Shown here piece by piece: positions 14,114 to 20,543 of a stretch of DNA of 21,873 bases. How positions within the stretch are numbered: position 1 is the first letter of the stretch; each line of letters begins with the position of its first letter. This DNA is from a virus. The notes beneath the pieces are model-generated. The model saw nothing but the letters and a program-made list of their open reading frames with translations. It was not told the DNA's origin and ran no database searches. Location: positions 1 through 21,873 of IMG/VR virus record IMGVR_UViG_3300031576_000282. One strand, given 5' to 3'. The translations under genes were made by a program, and so were the position numbers.

Positions 14114-15601
14114 ATGATCCAACTCAAAATCAACACGATTGATCGGACAGCGCTGTTAGATTGGAACAGTGTGGAATGGGAAAGTAATTTGACGAGTGAA
14201 GTTGATTTGCTTAATTTTTCAATCAAGATTTACGGAACGAAAACTTATAAACCCTCATTGAATGACGAGGTGGAATTTTTTGTTGAGGGCGTAAAAGTTT
14301 TCGGCGGGACAGTCATTGAGGTGGCAACACGGATCAGGGGGCGATTGGTATATGCTGATGTTCAATGTAAGGATTTCACTCATTTGATGGACGGAAATTT
14401 GGTCGTAAAGATTTATGAGAATACGCTTTTATCGGATGTGATCAATGACATCAAAACAAATTTCCTTCCTGCGGGGTTCACGACAGCAGGGGTGAATGTC
14501 GGGACGCTCACAGTCAAATATGTATCCTTCAATTACGAACAGCCAAGCAAATGTTTGCAACAGTTGGCAGACCTGTTCGGGTTGGATTGGTATGTTGACC
14601 CGTTCAAGGATATTCATATGTTCGTCAATGAAGCGTTGGTTGCGCCGTTTAATTTGACCGACACGAACGGGAAATACTTTTTCAATTCGTTGGTGATCCG
14701 CGAGAATGTTCGCAACTTGCGCAATACGATTTTCGTGCGCGGCGGTGAGTTCAAGGGGACGACATTCACCGAAAAGGAAACGGCGGACGGCGTAGCAAAG
14801 GTTTTCAAACAGGGTTTCCGTTACTCAACTATCGTTGTAAAAAAAGGCGGTGTGACGCAGACACTTGGTATTGATAACATAAATGATCCGACATTGTTTG
14901 ATGTGCTTTATAATTTCAACGAAAAGGCAGTCAAGTTCCGTGATGACAATAAGCCTGCGAATGGAGTGGAGGTTGAAGTTACAGGATTGCCTCACATTCC
15001 TGTTTTAATCAAAGTCAAAGACAACATTTCAATCGGCACATTCGGCGAATTTCAACATAAGGTGGTGGATAAGTCTATCAATTCAAAGGAGGGCGCGCGA
15101 GATCGGGCGAAGGGTGAGATTTTAGCTTGGGCGGAGGAAATGAATGATGGCAGTTTCCGAACGAAGGAACACGGCTTGCGTGTCGGTCAGGCGATCAACA
15201 TTCAAAGCACAATCAGGGGACTAGACAAAACTTTTATCATTAAGGGGGTTCGCGGGATTATGAAAACTCCGACTGATATGAATTATGAAGCGATTTTGCT
15301 TGCCTCCGAAAGTATGGGGGCGATTGATTTCTTTCAGAAGTTGCTGATGAATAAAGATAAGGAAATTGAGATTAAGACGGATGAGGTGTTGGATAAAATT
15401 GAGAGCGCGTTTGAGGATATTTTGCTGACGGAAGCATTTGTTGTCCTCACGGATCACAACAGACAATTGGAAACGATCAATTTCGGTGAGAGTGTATTGG
15501 TTCAGGCATTGAATTATTCTGTTGAGTTCGTTTATGCGCCGTTTGCCCCCCCGACAGGGTTCAAGCGTGAAGGGAACTACGATAGTGCTGTTTATCAATA
15601 A
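14114..15601 (+). CDS. Tail hub / distal tail protein
   Basis: This 495-residue protein follows the tape measure by five bases. The start (IQLKINTIDRTALLDWNSVE) and the pattern VEFFVEGVKVFGGTVIEVAT, then LVYADVQCKDFTHLMDGNLV, match phage tail-hub proteins related to gp27/gp44 and to the ReqiPepy6 Gp37 group: a beta barrel, a 'C.D' strand and a helix with 'l.di..nfl'. A second barrel appears near 280-400. The C-terminal 100 residues hold a helix (MNKDKEIEIKTDEVLDKIES) and a beta end that may bind the fibre. There is no separate Dit gene between tape measure and this protein, so it may combine functions. Confidence 0.75.
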   Translation: MIQLKINTIDRTALLDWNSVEWESNLTSEVDLLNFSIKIYGTKTYKPSLNDEVEFFVEGVKVFGGTVIEVATRIRGRLVYADVQCKDFTHLMDGNLVVKIYENTLLSDVINDIKTNFLPAGFTTAGVNVGTLTVKYVSFNYEQPSKCLQQLADLFGLDWYVDPFKDIHMFVNEALVAPFNLTDTNGKYFFNSLVIRENVRNLRNTIFVRGGEFKGTTFTEKETADGVAKVFKQGFRYSTIVVKKGGVTQTLGIDNINDPTLFDVLYNFNEKAVKFRDDNKPANGVEVEVTGLPHIPVLIKVKDNISIGTFGEFQHKVVDKSINSKEGARDRAKGEILAWAEEMNDGSFRTKEHGLRVGQAINIQSTIRGLDKTFIIKGVRGIMKTPTDMNYEAILLASESMGAIDFFQKLLMNKDKEIEIKTDEVLDKIESAFEDILLTEAFVVLTDHNRQLETINFGESVLVQALNYSVEFVYAPFAPPTGFKREGNYDSAVYQ

Positions 15602-15604
15602 AAT

Positions 15605-15613
15605 TGCTATAAT
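15605..15613 (+). promoter_or_regulatory. Extended -10 promoter of fibre genes, leaderless spacing
   Basis: TGCTATAAT, identical to the site at 12068, lies in the 18-base gap after the hub stop. Six bases (AAAATT) separate it from ATG 15620. The A/T-only spacer cannot hold a ribosome-binding site, which strengthens the leaderless reading. Confidence 0.72.
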
Positions 15614-15619
15614 AAAATT

Positions 15620-16084
15620 ATGCAGACAAAAGAACTCGTGAGCTTAAAAGGCATTTGGAAATTCACTTTACGCGATGTGGTCACGGGCGCAGTCAGGGTT
15701 TTGGAATACGAAAATTTGATCCCGACAGTTGGTCGTCAGCAGATCGCAAAAGCTTTATCAGGCGGGACTTCAACGGCGGCTGAAATTAAGATCAATTATA
15801 CTTCGCTCGGTTCGGGTTTAACTGCGCCAGCAAATGGTGACACGCAATTGCAGACGGAGGTGTTTCGCAAGCTGGTTGCTTCGGGGACTTTTTCGTCAAA
15901 TCAATTGTTCATTACTGCTTTTTATACTGCGGCAGAAGCAGTTGGCACACACAAAGAAGCAGGTTTGCACATCAACGGAACGGCGAGCGCGAATAGTGGG
16001 ATTTTATTTAGCAGGGTGGCAATCAATGTTATCAAAGCGGCAACTGAAACTTTGACTATTGATTACACAGTAACAATCACTTAA
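15620..16084 (+). CDS. Fibre-base / tail-tip protein
   Basis: This 154-residue protein matches a common phage pattern: YENLIPTVGRQQIAKALSGG (26-45), INYTSLGSGLTAPANGDTQL (58-77), EVFRKLVASGTF, then a TAAEAVGTHKEAGLHINGTA segment and a final strand series ending LTIDYTVTIT. Proteins with 'N.I...G...IA..L', 'LG.G...p..GDT.L..E..RK' and 'EaGL' are found between hub and fibre in siphoviruses and probably form the fibre base or an adaptor. The leaderless promoter and position before the long fibre fit that role. Function otherwise unproven. Confidence 0.75.
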   Translation: MQTKELVSLKGIWKFTLRDVVTGAVRVLEYENLIPTVGRQQIAKALSGGTSTAAEIKINYTSLGSGLTAPANGDTQLQTEVFRKLVASGTFSSNQLFITAFYTAAEAVGTHKEAGLHINGTASANSGILFSRVAINVIKAATETLTIDYTVTIT

Positions 16085-16088
16085 ACCT

Positions 16089-18911
16089 ATGTCGCTTGTA
16101 AAAGTAAATGCTGGTGAGAAAATTTTTGCGGCAGATCATAACAGTTTGGTTGACGGGATAATTGCCGCGCAACACGATTTATATAACCTTTTTTTACAGG
16201 CATATTTTGACGGGAAAAGTCCGAACTCATCGGGCATCATTTTTGACGGATTGATTGATACGACTAAAACCGATACCATAAAAAGCAACGGGAAATTGGT
16301 TTTCAAGGCGGCAAGCGGACAGGATAAGTTGAAATTGGAAGTTGGTCAGGGTTCGCAATTCGGCGTTGGTAAAACAATCGCTATTTATGATGGTGTCAAT
16401 CACGAGGAAAAAGTTATTCAAGCAGTTAACCTCAATCAAAGCGGTGGTGGCGCGGCGGCGTTCACGGAAAATTTTGAATCTTATACGCTAGGTGCTATTG
16501 GTGGTCAAGGCAACTGGACTGGTGCGGGAACTGTCGTATCAAGTCCTGCCCTTGAAGGCACGAAAACATTACAGATTTCAGGCGGAACAGGTCCTGAAAG
16601 TTCGGCATTATTAACCACGATTGCTGGTCTTACGGGTAGTATTCAGAGCTACGCTTGGAAAGTCCGATACGATAGTTATCCCTCTAGTGGCGGCAATGGT
16701 GCGGTATTTCATTTAAAGAGTGGCGCGACTGATGTTATTAATATTCGTTCAGTAGCGATTAGCGGCACAATACAAGTTCGTCACAATACTTCTTACCGCA
16801 ATACGAAAGTTGGTGGCTTTATCCCGACATTGACTACGACTTATCTTTTTATCGTTGAATATAATAAAACTCTTGGTACTTATCGTCTTAAAACTGGAAG
16901 TGAACAATGGTCGCCTTGGAACTCTATATCAGCAGGCGGCACTTCGGGCAATATAGATAACCTTGAAATTGAAAGGGATCGGGTTAATGGAAGCGTCTAT
17001 TTTGATATTATGCAGGGCTATAATAGCAACGCTGATGCTATTGGAATTTTTGATGAAATTGATTTGACTACTAACCTTGCCAACACATTCGGCAATGACA
17101 AAGCGAAAGACGATTTTGAGAGCTATACTAGCGGCGCGTCAATCAGTGGCTTGAATGGTGGAAGCGGATGGGCTGGTGCTTATAATGCTTTGGCGACAGC
17201 CCCGACAATTGCAGTTGATCAGTTTTATGACGGCGCGCAATCGGTCAAGATTGTTACGGGAAGTGGCAATGGTTTTGATCGGGCAATTGTAAAAATGGCT
17301 TATGGTCAGCTTACAATTCGTTTCCGCAAAGACAATGCGAGCAATCCTGAAAGCTGGATAACGCTTTATGAGGGAACGACTAAAAGAATTAGGATACAGA
17401 TAAGCAACACTCCTGCTGTTCATCAGCAATATAACAATGGCGCGAGTAGTGATAGCTTAGGAGCTTACACCGCAAATGTTTGGCACACGATAACAGTGAG
17501 TTGGAACAAAACTACGGGTAAGTTTTGGGCGGCGTTAAATACGGCAGATGCCCCCGCTGAGCGCGATGTTGAAAGTCCCTCTGACTTCAAAGGTATTGAT
17601 AAAATTGAGGTTAAACATATTGACGGCGTGGCAGGCAACACTTGGTTTGATTTGATTGAAATTCAACCATACAGTCACGAAGCTACCCTCGCCCGAACAT
17701 CAGCAATTATTTCAGAACAGACGGGTAAAACAATCCGTGAAACTTTTGATACCTATATTGCAGGACAAGACATCGCTGGTAAAAATGGAGGGTTCGGTTG
17801 GTCGGGAGCTTGGGTGGACGCAAACGCAGGTGCGGGCATAGAGATATTTTCCGAAACTGCTCCGTCAGGCGGACAAGGCGGTTTGGCGGCGAAAACTACA
17901 AGTCCGATGGATTTGGCAGGTGCAACAAGTTATTACCGAGAGTTCACTGGAAGGACAAAAGGCAAGGTTCGGTTTTGGCATAGGCAATCAATAAGCACTG
18001 TGAGGAGTGCTTATGGTTTGCGGTTCGGCGGAACTAACGCTTTTAGTATTAGATTTATGACGAACGGCAACATAGAAGCACTAGGAACAGGCACGACAAC
18101 CGTTCAGGCATATGTAGTAAATACTTGGTATGAGATTGAAGCCGAGTTTGATGCTTCGCTTGGCACAAACGGACAGGTCAAAGTTTCGGTTATCGGCGGA
18201 AGTTCAACGGCATTTTTGGAAGCGGCAGTTGATTTTACTACAATCAGTCGTTTCAATGCGTCCTATGGTGCTGGCGGCGAGCCGACAGGTGGCGAGTTTT
18301 GGTTTGATGATGTTCGGGTGATTGAAAGCGAGCAGTTTCAAGTTGGACTAAAACGGGCATTGCATCATTCCATCAATAATCGCTTCAATCAAGAAATGGC
18401 TATTGCGGGAATTTGGGTGATGCGAAATCGTCCGAGCAAATATAATTTAGCTTCATCAATTGCAGTCAGTGCAACTACCTTGACGATCACGGGCGACAAG
18501 ACAGCAGAATTTGCGAATGGCGACACGATTGATATTGCGGATCAGTTTAACAATGTTCGGGAAAGGAAAACCCTCACTGCAACTCCGACTTTCGGATCGG
18601 GAGTAACAACGCTGACCTTTACTCCGAGCGTGGTCAACGCAACCGGTTTTGCTACAACGGCGACAGTTGAGCGCGTTGATATTTTGCCAAAGATGAGCAT
18701 TGTTGACAACAACGCAACGGAAAGTTTGGCTAGTCCGACTTATCAGAAAACATTGGAGGTCACTGTTGACGGGGAAGCGTTGGTTGAGGACGAATATCAA
18801 TACAGTCCTAGTCCCGCAAATAATGATGTGGTTTTGCAATTATTATTGACGCGAAATACTACCGCAGTTGTGCCAAAGGTCAAAAGATACGGAATTGCAC
18901 TAAACCCTTAA
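16089..18911 (+). CDS. Long tail fibre with three tandem jelly-roll (LamG/ConA-like) modules
   Basis: This 940-residue protein is the longest in the window and the likely host-recognition fibre. Residues 1-60 are an N-terminal attachment part (KVNAGEKIFAADHNSLVDGI). Three divergent jelly-roll modules follow: about 125-308 (opening FTENFESYTLGAIGGQGNW), 341-525 (KDDFESYTSGASISGLNGGS) and 549-744 (IRETFDTYIAGQDIAGKNGG). Each ends in an Asp/Trp strand (GSVYFDIMQ; GNTWFDLIEI; GEFWFDDVRV). This is the layout of concanavalin-like carbohydrate-binding domains. Residues about 745-940 form a beta-rich tip (LTITGDKTAEFANGDTIDIA; LEVTVDGEALVEDEYQYS). It starts four bases after the previous stop with no Shine-Dalgarno. 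Confidence 0.82.
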   Translation: MSLVKVNAGEKIFAADHNSLVDGIIAAQHDLYNLFLQAYFDGKSPNSSGIIFDGLIDTTKTDTIKSNGKLVFKAASGQDKLKLEVGQGSQFGVGKTIAIYDGVNHEEKVIQAVNLNQSGGGAAAFTENFESYTLGAIGGQGNWTGAGTVVSSPALEGTKTLQISGGTGPESSALLTTIAGLTGSIQSYAWKVRYDSYPSSGGNGAVFHLKSGATDVINIRSVAISGTIQVRHNTSYRNTKVGGFIPTLTTTYLFIVEYNKTLGTYRLKTGSEQWSPWNSISAGGTSGNIDNLEIERDRVNGSVYFDIMQGYNSNADAIGIFDEIDLTTNLANTFGNDKAKDDFESYTSGASISGLNGGSGWAGAYNALATAPTIAVDQFYDGAQSVKIVTGSGNGFDRAIVKMAYGQLTIRFRKDNASNPESWITLYEGTTKRIRIQISNTPAVHQQYNNGASSDSLGAYTANVWHTITVSWNKTTGKFWAALNTADAPAERDVESPSDFKGIDKIEVKHIDGVAGNTWFDLIEIQPYSHEATLARTSAIISEQTGKTIRETFDTYIAGQDIAGKNGGFGWSGAWVDANAGAGIEIFSETAPSGGQGGLAAKTTSPMDLAGATSYYREFTGRTKGKVRFWHRQSISTVRSAYGLRFGGTNAFSIRFMTNGNIEALGTGTTTVQAYVVNTWYEIEAEFDASLGTNGQVKVSVIGGSSTAFLEAAVDFTTISRFNASYGAGGEPTGGEFWFDDVRVIESEQFQVGLKRALHHSINNRFNQEMAIAGIWVMRNRPSKYNLASSIAVSATTLTITGDKTAEFANGDTIDIADQFNNVRERKTLTATPTFGSGVTTLTFTPSVVNATGFATTATVERVDILPKMSIVDNNATESLASPTYQKTLEVTVDGEALVEDEYQYSPSPANNDVVLQLLLTRNTTAVVPKVKRYGIALNP

Positions 18912-18912
18912 T

Positions 18913-19077
18913 ATGGAACAAATTATTCACGAAGGCGGCGCGATTGAGCGCATCAAATCAAAGGAGGAAAAAGATTTGCGAGCCAAGTTCAAAGACAAAA
19001 AAGAGGCTAAGGATTTGAGTGATGCAGATGTTAAAGAGTTGGTTTTAGCTATCGCAAAACAGCTTAAAATAATATAA
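18913..19077 (+). CDS. Small charged helical protein
   Basis: This 54-residue ORF starts at ATG 18913, directly after the fibre stop. It is highly charged and helical (MEQIIHEGGAIERIKSKEEK; AKFKDKKEAKDLSDADVKEL; VLAIAKQLKII). No signal or membrane segment is present. Similar short, Lys/Glu-rich proteins often sit between fibre and lysis genes in phages, but I do not recognise a family. The codon pattern and seamless spacing (1-base gap before, 4 bases after) support its being real. Function unknown. Confidence 0.6.
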   Translation: MEQIIHEGGAIERIKSKEEKDLRAKFKDKKEAKDLSDADVKELVLAIAKQLKII

Positions 19078-19081
19078 TCCT

Positions 19082-19294
19082 ATGTCAGATCGCGAATTTC
19101 ATCAGTTGCTTCAAGACATCGGCTATATCAAGGGTAAGGTTGAAAAGATTGATGGCATTGATGCTCGGGTTTTGACGATTGAAAAAAGGGTTAGCCGAAT
19201 TATGGGCTGGGCTTCAGGTGCAGGCGCAGTTTTTGGTTTAACATTTGCATTGGCGAAGGATTGGATCAAGGGCGTTTGGAATAGTCATCAATAA
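19082..19294 (+). CDS. Holin-like or haemolysin XhlA-like membrane protein
   Basis: This 70-residue protein has a polar, helical N-terminal half (MSDREFHQLLQDIGYIKGKV, then IDARVLTIEKRVSRI) that looks like coiled coil, then one hydrophobic segment at about residues 41-60 (GWASGAGAVFGLTFALAKDW) and a short tail. That layout resembles XhlA-type phage lysis proteins, which join a coiled coil to a single membrane segment. It sits between fibre and endolysin genes. A second, clearer holin candidate lies at 20120, so this one may be an antiholin or accessory membrane protein. Confidence 0.6.
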   Translation: MSDREFHQLLQDIGYIKGKVEKIDGIDARVLTIEKRVSRIMGWASGAGAVFGLTFALAKDWIKGVWNSHQ

Positions 19295-19296
19295 TT

Positions 19297-19416
19297 ATGG
19301 ACGAGGATGAGGTTGAAATTGAACAAGAGCGAGTTGAACAGATGGCTTGTGGCAATTGCGGCGCGATAGTTTTCAGCGATGAAGCGCGTTGCCCTGATTG
19401 CAACGAGCCGATGTGA
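19297..19416 (+). CDS. Tiny zinc-ribbon protein
   Basis: This 39-residue ORF starts at ATG 19297, three bases after the previous stop, and ends at TGA 19414-19416. The N-terminal 15 residues are acidic (MDEDEVEIEQERVEQ); the rest is ACGNCGAIVFSDEARCPDCN, a C-x2-C...C-x2-C zinc ribbon with an 11-residue spacer. Such small ribbons are common in phages and Patescibacteria and may bind protein or nucleic acid. The complete four-cysteine set argues against a chance ORF. Confidence 0.65.
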   Translation: MDEDEVEIEQERVEQMACGNCGAIVFSDEARCPDCNEPM

Positions 19417-19426
19417 TTGTCCTTTG

Positions 19427-19527
19427 ATCGCGCCTTTTGAGGGGGGCGCAAACAGCCCGAAAGGGCAAAGCGGCTATCAAGCGGGGTTTTTATAAACATA
19501 AGGTCGTCCTTGCTTGATGGGCGCGAT
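19427..19527 (+). ncRNA. Candidate structured RNA between zinc ribbon and endolysin
   Basis: This 128-base gap is unusually rich in complementary segments. An outer helix joins ATCGCGCC (19427-19434) to GGCGCGAT (19520-19527), 8 perfect pairs across 85 bases. Inside it are GCCC-GAAA-GGGC (19455-19466), a GNRA-capped hairpin; a helix ATCAAGC (19476-19482) with GCTTGAT (19512-19518), plus one wobble; GTTT-TTAT-AAAC (19486-19497); and AAGG-TCGT-CCTT (19500-19511). The 3' strands of the last, middle and outer helices are contiguous, allowing stacking. The 5' outer strand could instead pair locally (GCGCC 19430-19434 with GGCGC 19445-19449), a switch-like alternative. The endolysin ATG lies 17 bases downstream. 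Not assigned to a known RNA family. Confidence 0.5.
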
Positions 19528-19544
19528 GAGAGGATAATAAAGGT

Positions 19545-20123
19545 ATGAGGTATCAAATTCCACACACAAATTACGAGGTCGGGCGGCACGGATATGCTAT
19601 CGCGGGAGTGATTGTTCATATTCAGCAGGGCTATCAGAAAGGCACGATTGATTGGTTTATGAACGCAATCAGTCAGGTATCATCGCATTGCGCGGTGGCG
19701 AAAGACGGATCGGATGACGACTTTGTTGATTACGGGGACACCGCATACCACGCGGGCAGGGTCAATCAGCCCATTTGGTCGGGGATGAAACCTAACGCGT
19801 TCGGCGGTTGGGTCAATCCGAACTACTACACATATGGCATTGAGTGTGAGGGTTTTCGTGGCGATAGATGGACAGAGCCGCAGATGGTCAAGTTGGTTGC
19901 ACGCGTCAAAGCCGCATTGGATTTCGCAAAACTTCCTTATACCCGAAAATATGTTGTGAGCCACAACGAGATCACCGCTGACAAAGAGGATATGCGTGAG
20001 TGGTGCGATGAGGTCATCAGGCGTTTGAATACCCCCGCAGTAGTGCCAGTTCCGCCTCAATCCGCAAAACAGGAAATGGTCGGAATGCTTGAAAAAGCAT
20101 TGGAGATTGCAAAAAAGCTATGA
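19545..20123 (+). CDS. Endolysin: N-acetylmuramoyl-L-alanine amidase (Amidase_2)
   Basis: This 192-residue enzyme cleaves the amide bond between N-acetylmuramic acid and L-alanine in peptidoglycan to lyse the host. Zinc-ligand and catalytic segments are visible: VIVHIQQG (H25), AYHAGRVN (67-74), YGIECEGF (E100), VSHNEITADKEDM (H140, K147, D149). The catalytic domain spans about 1-165; the C-terminal 25 residues after a Pro-rich linker (PAVVPVPPQS) are a helix, not a recognised wall-binding domain. There is no signal peptide, so release would depend on a holin. Its GATAAT, six bases before ATG, may be a weak -10; AAAGGT just before ATG is an alternative weak ribosome site. It overlaps the holin gene (ATGA). 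Confidence 0.92.
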   Translation: MRYQIPHTNYEVGRHGYAIAGVIVHIQQGYQKGTIDWFMNAISQVSSHCAVAKDGSDDDFVDYGDTAYHAGRVNQPIWSGMKPNAFGGWVNPNYYTYGIECEGFRGDRWTEPQMVKLVARVKAALDFAKLPYTRKYVVSHNEITADKEDMREWCDEVIRRLNTPAVVPVPPQSAKQEMVGMLEKALEIAKKL

Positions 20124-20314
20124 CGAAACACATTTTGACGAGCAAGATGGTTTGGTTCAACCTGATTTATACGCTTGGCGAGGTGATCCTGTTGGTGAAG
20201 GACATCGTGCCAGTGGCGTATGTGCCTTATGTGATGGCATTACAGGGGACAATCAACATCGTCCTGCGAGTTTGGTTCACGAACACGACACTGACAATGA
20301 CAAATGAGCAGTAA
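20120..20314 (+). CDS. Holin
   Basis: This 64-residue membrane protein starts within the endolysin stop (ATGA), the usual coupled lysis pair. The sequence MTKHILTSKMVWFNLIYTLG, then VILLVKDIVP, AYVPYVMALQGTINIVLRVW, resembles small phage holins of the pattern 'SK..W.N.i..l', a Pro-containing turn and a second helix ending 'INIVLR'. Two membrane segments are likely (about 12-27 and 31-48). A charged, Thr-rich tail follows. It would permeabilise the membrane and release the amidase. Confidence 0.8.
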   Translation: MTKHILTSKMVWFNLIYTLGEVILLVKDIVPVAYVPYVMALQGTINIVLRVWFTNTTLTMTNEQ

Positions 20315-20325
20315 TGTGCTATAGT
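20297..20325 (+). promoter_or_regulatory. Full promoter: -35 plus extended -10
   Basis: ATGACA (20297-20302, one mismatch from TTGACA) is separated by 17 bases from TATAGT (20320-20325), which is preceded by TGC. This is the most complete promoter in the window. It overlaps the end of the holin gene and points to a non-coding stretch, with transcription predicted from about 20332. Confidence 0.7.
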
Positions 20326-20331
20326 CGGTAA

Positions 20332-20454
20332 TTGTCTATGCACTGTCACCTGTTATTGGGCTTCGGCGCGACAACAGGCAGGTTAGATCAAGGACTGTCG
20401 GATATTTATATCGCGACTTTCAACAAAGAAATGCCCCGCAAGGGGTGTTTTTTT
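20332..20454 (+). ncRNA. Candidate small RNA of about 120 bases with its own promoter and terminator
   Basis: Between a full promoter and an intrinsic terminator there is no credible gene. The transcript would contain a long hairpin, CCTGTT (20349-20354) with AACAGG (20373-20378), extended inward past two mismatches to a C(TTCG)G tetraloop at 20361-20366; a second hairpin, GTCGGATA (20397-20404) with TATC-G-CGAC (20409-20417) around TTTA; and the terminator hairpin (20431-20454). UUCG and GNRA loops are features of stable functional RNAs. A 50-codon frame from ATG 20338 runs through the terminator and is unlikely. Possible roles are regulation of phage or host genes, a packaging RNA or a host-interference RNA; the sequence does not tell which. 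Confidence 0.6.
20431..20454 (+). terminator. Intrinsic terminator of the small RNA
   Basis: ATGCCCC (20431-20437) pairs with GGGGTGT (20442-20448), with two G-T wobbles, around a GCAA tetraloop and runs into seven T (20448-20454). It is strong and well formed. Confidence 0.9.
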
Positions 20455-20470
20455 ACCTCAAAACAGCTAT

Positions 20471-20487
20471 GTATATCGTGGTATACT
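20471..20487 (+). promoter_or_regulatory. Promoter with overlapping inverted repeat before transglycosylase
   Basis: TGGTATACT (20479-20487) fits an extended -10 and lies after the small-RNA terminator. GTATA (20471-20475) and TATAC (20482-20486) form an inverted repeat over it, a possible operator. Seven bases further is an ATG (20495) opening a five-codon mini-ORF (MGGRR, ends TAA 20510-20512) that contains GGAGGT, followed by 31 bases before the ATG of the transglycosylase. The mini-ORF may be a leader peptide or chance. Confidence 0.5.
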
Positions 20488-20543
20488 TAGGTTGATGGGC
20501 GGACGGAGGTAAGGTTCGTGTTGGGTTGATCCGTTCATCACCT

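Noticed and set aside
19073-19084. TATAAT three bases before ATG 19082
   Set aside because: Spacing is too short for the six-base leaderless layout, no TG extension, and the bases form Ile codons and the stop of the preceding ORF.
19445-19490. Resemblance to a c-di-GMP-I (GEMM) riboswitch: GCAAAC, GAAA loop, GCAAAGC-like and GCGGGG segments
   Set aside because: Spacing and helices do not match: the strand after the GAAA hairpin lacks the expected extra bases and the second long arm is missing. Kept only as an unclassified structured RNA.
20089-20307. 72-codon + frame overlapping the holin
   Set aside because: It lies in another frame across the end of the amidase and the holin; the holin frame has membrane segments and an ATGA-coupled start, this one has neither.
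20338-20490. 50-codon frame starting ATG CAC TGT after the promoter at 20317
   Set aside because: It reads through a strong terminator hairpin and T-run and past another promoter element; composition (MHCHLLLGFG...) does not resemble a protein. The non-coding RNA reading explains the region better.
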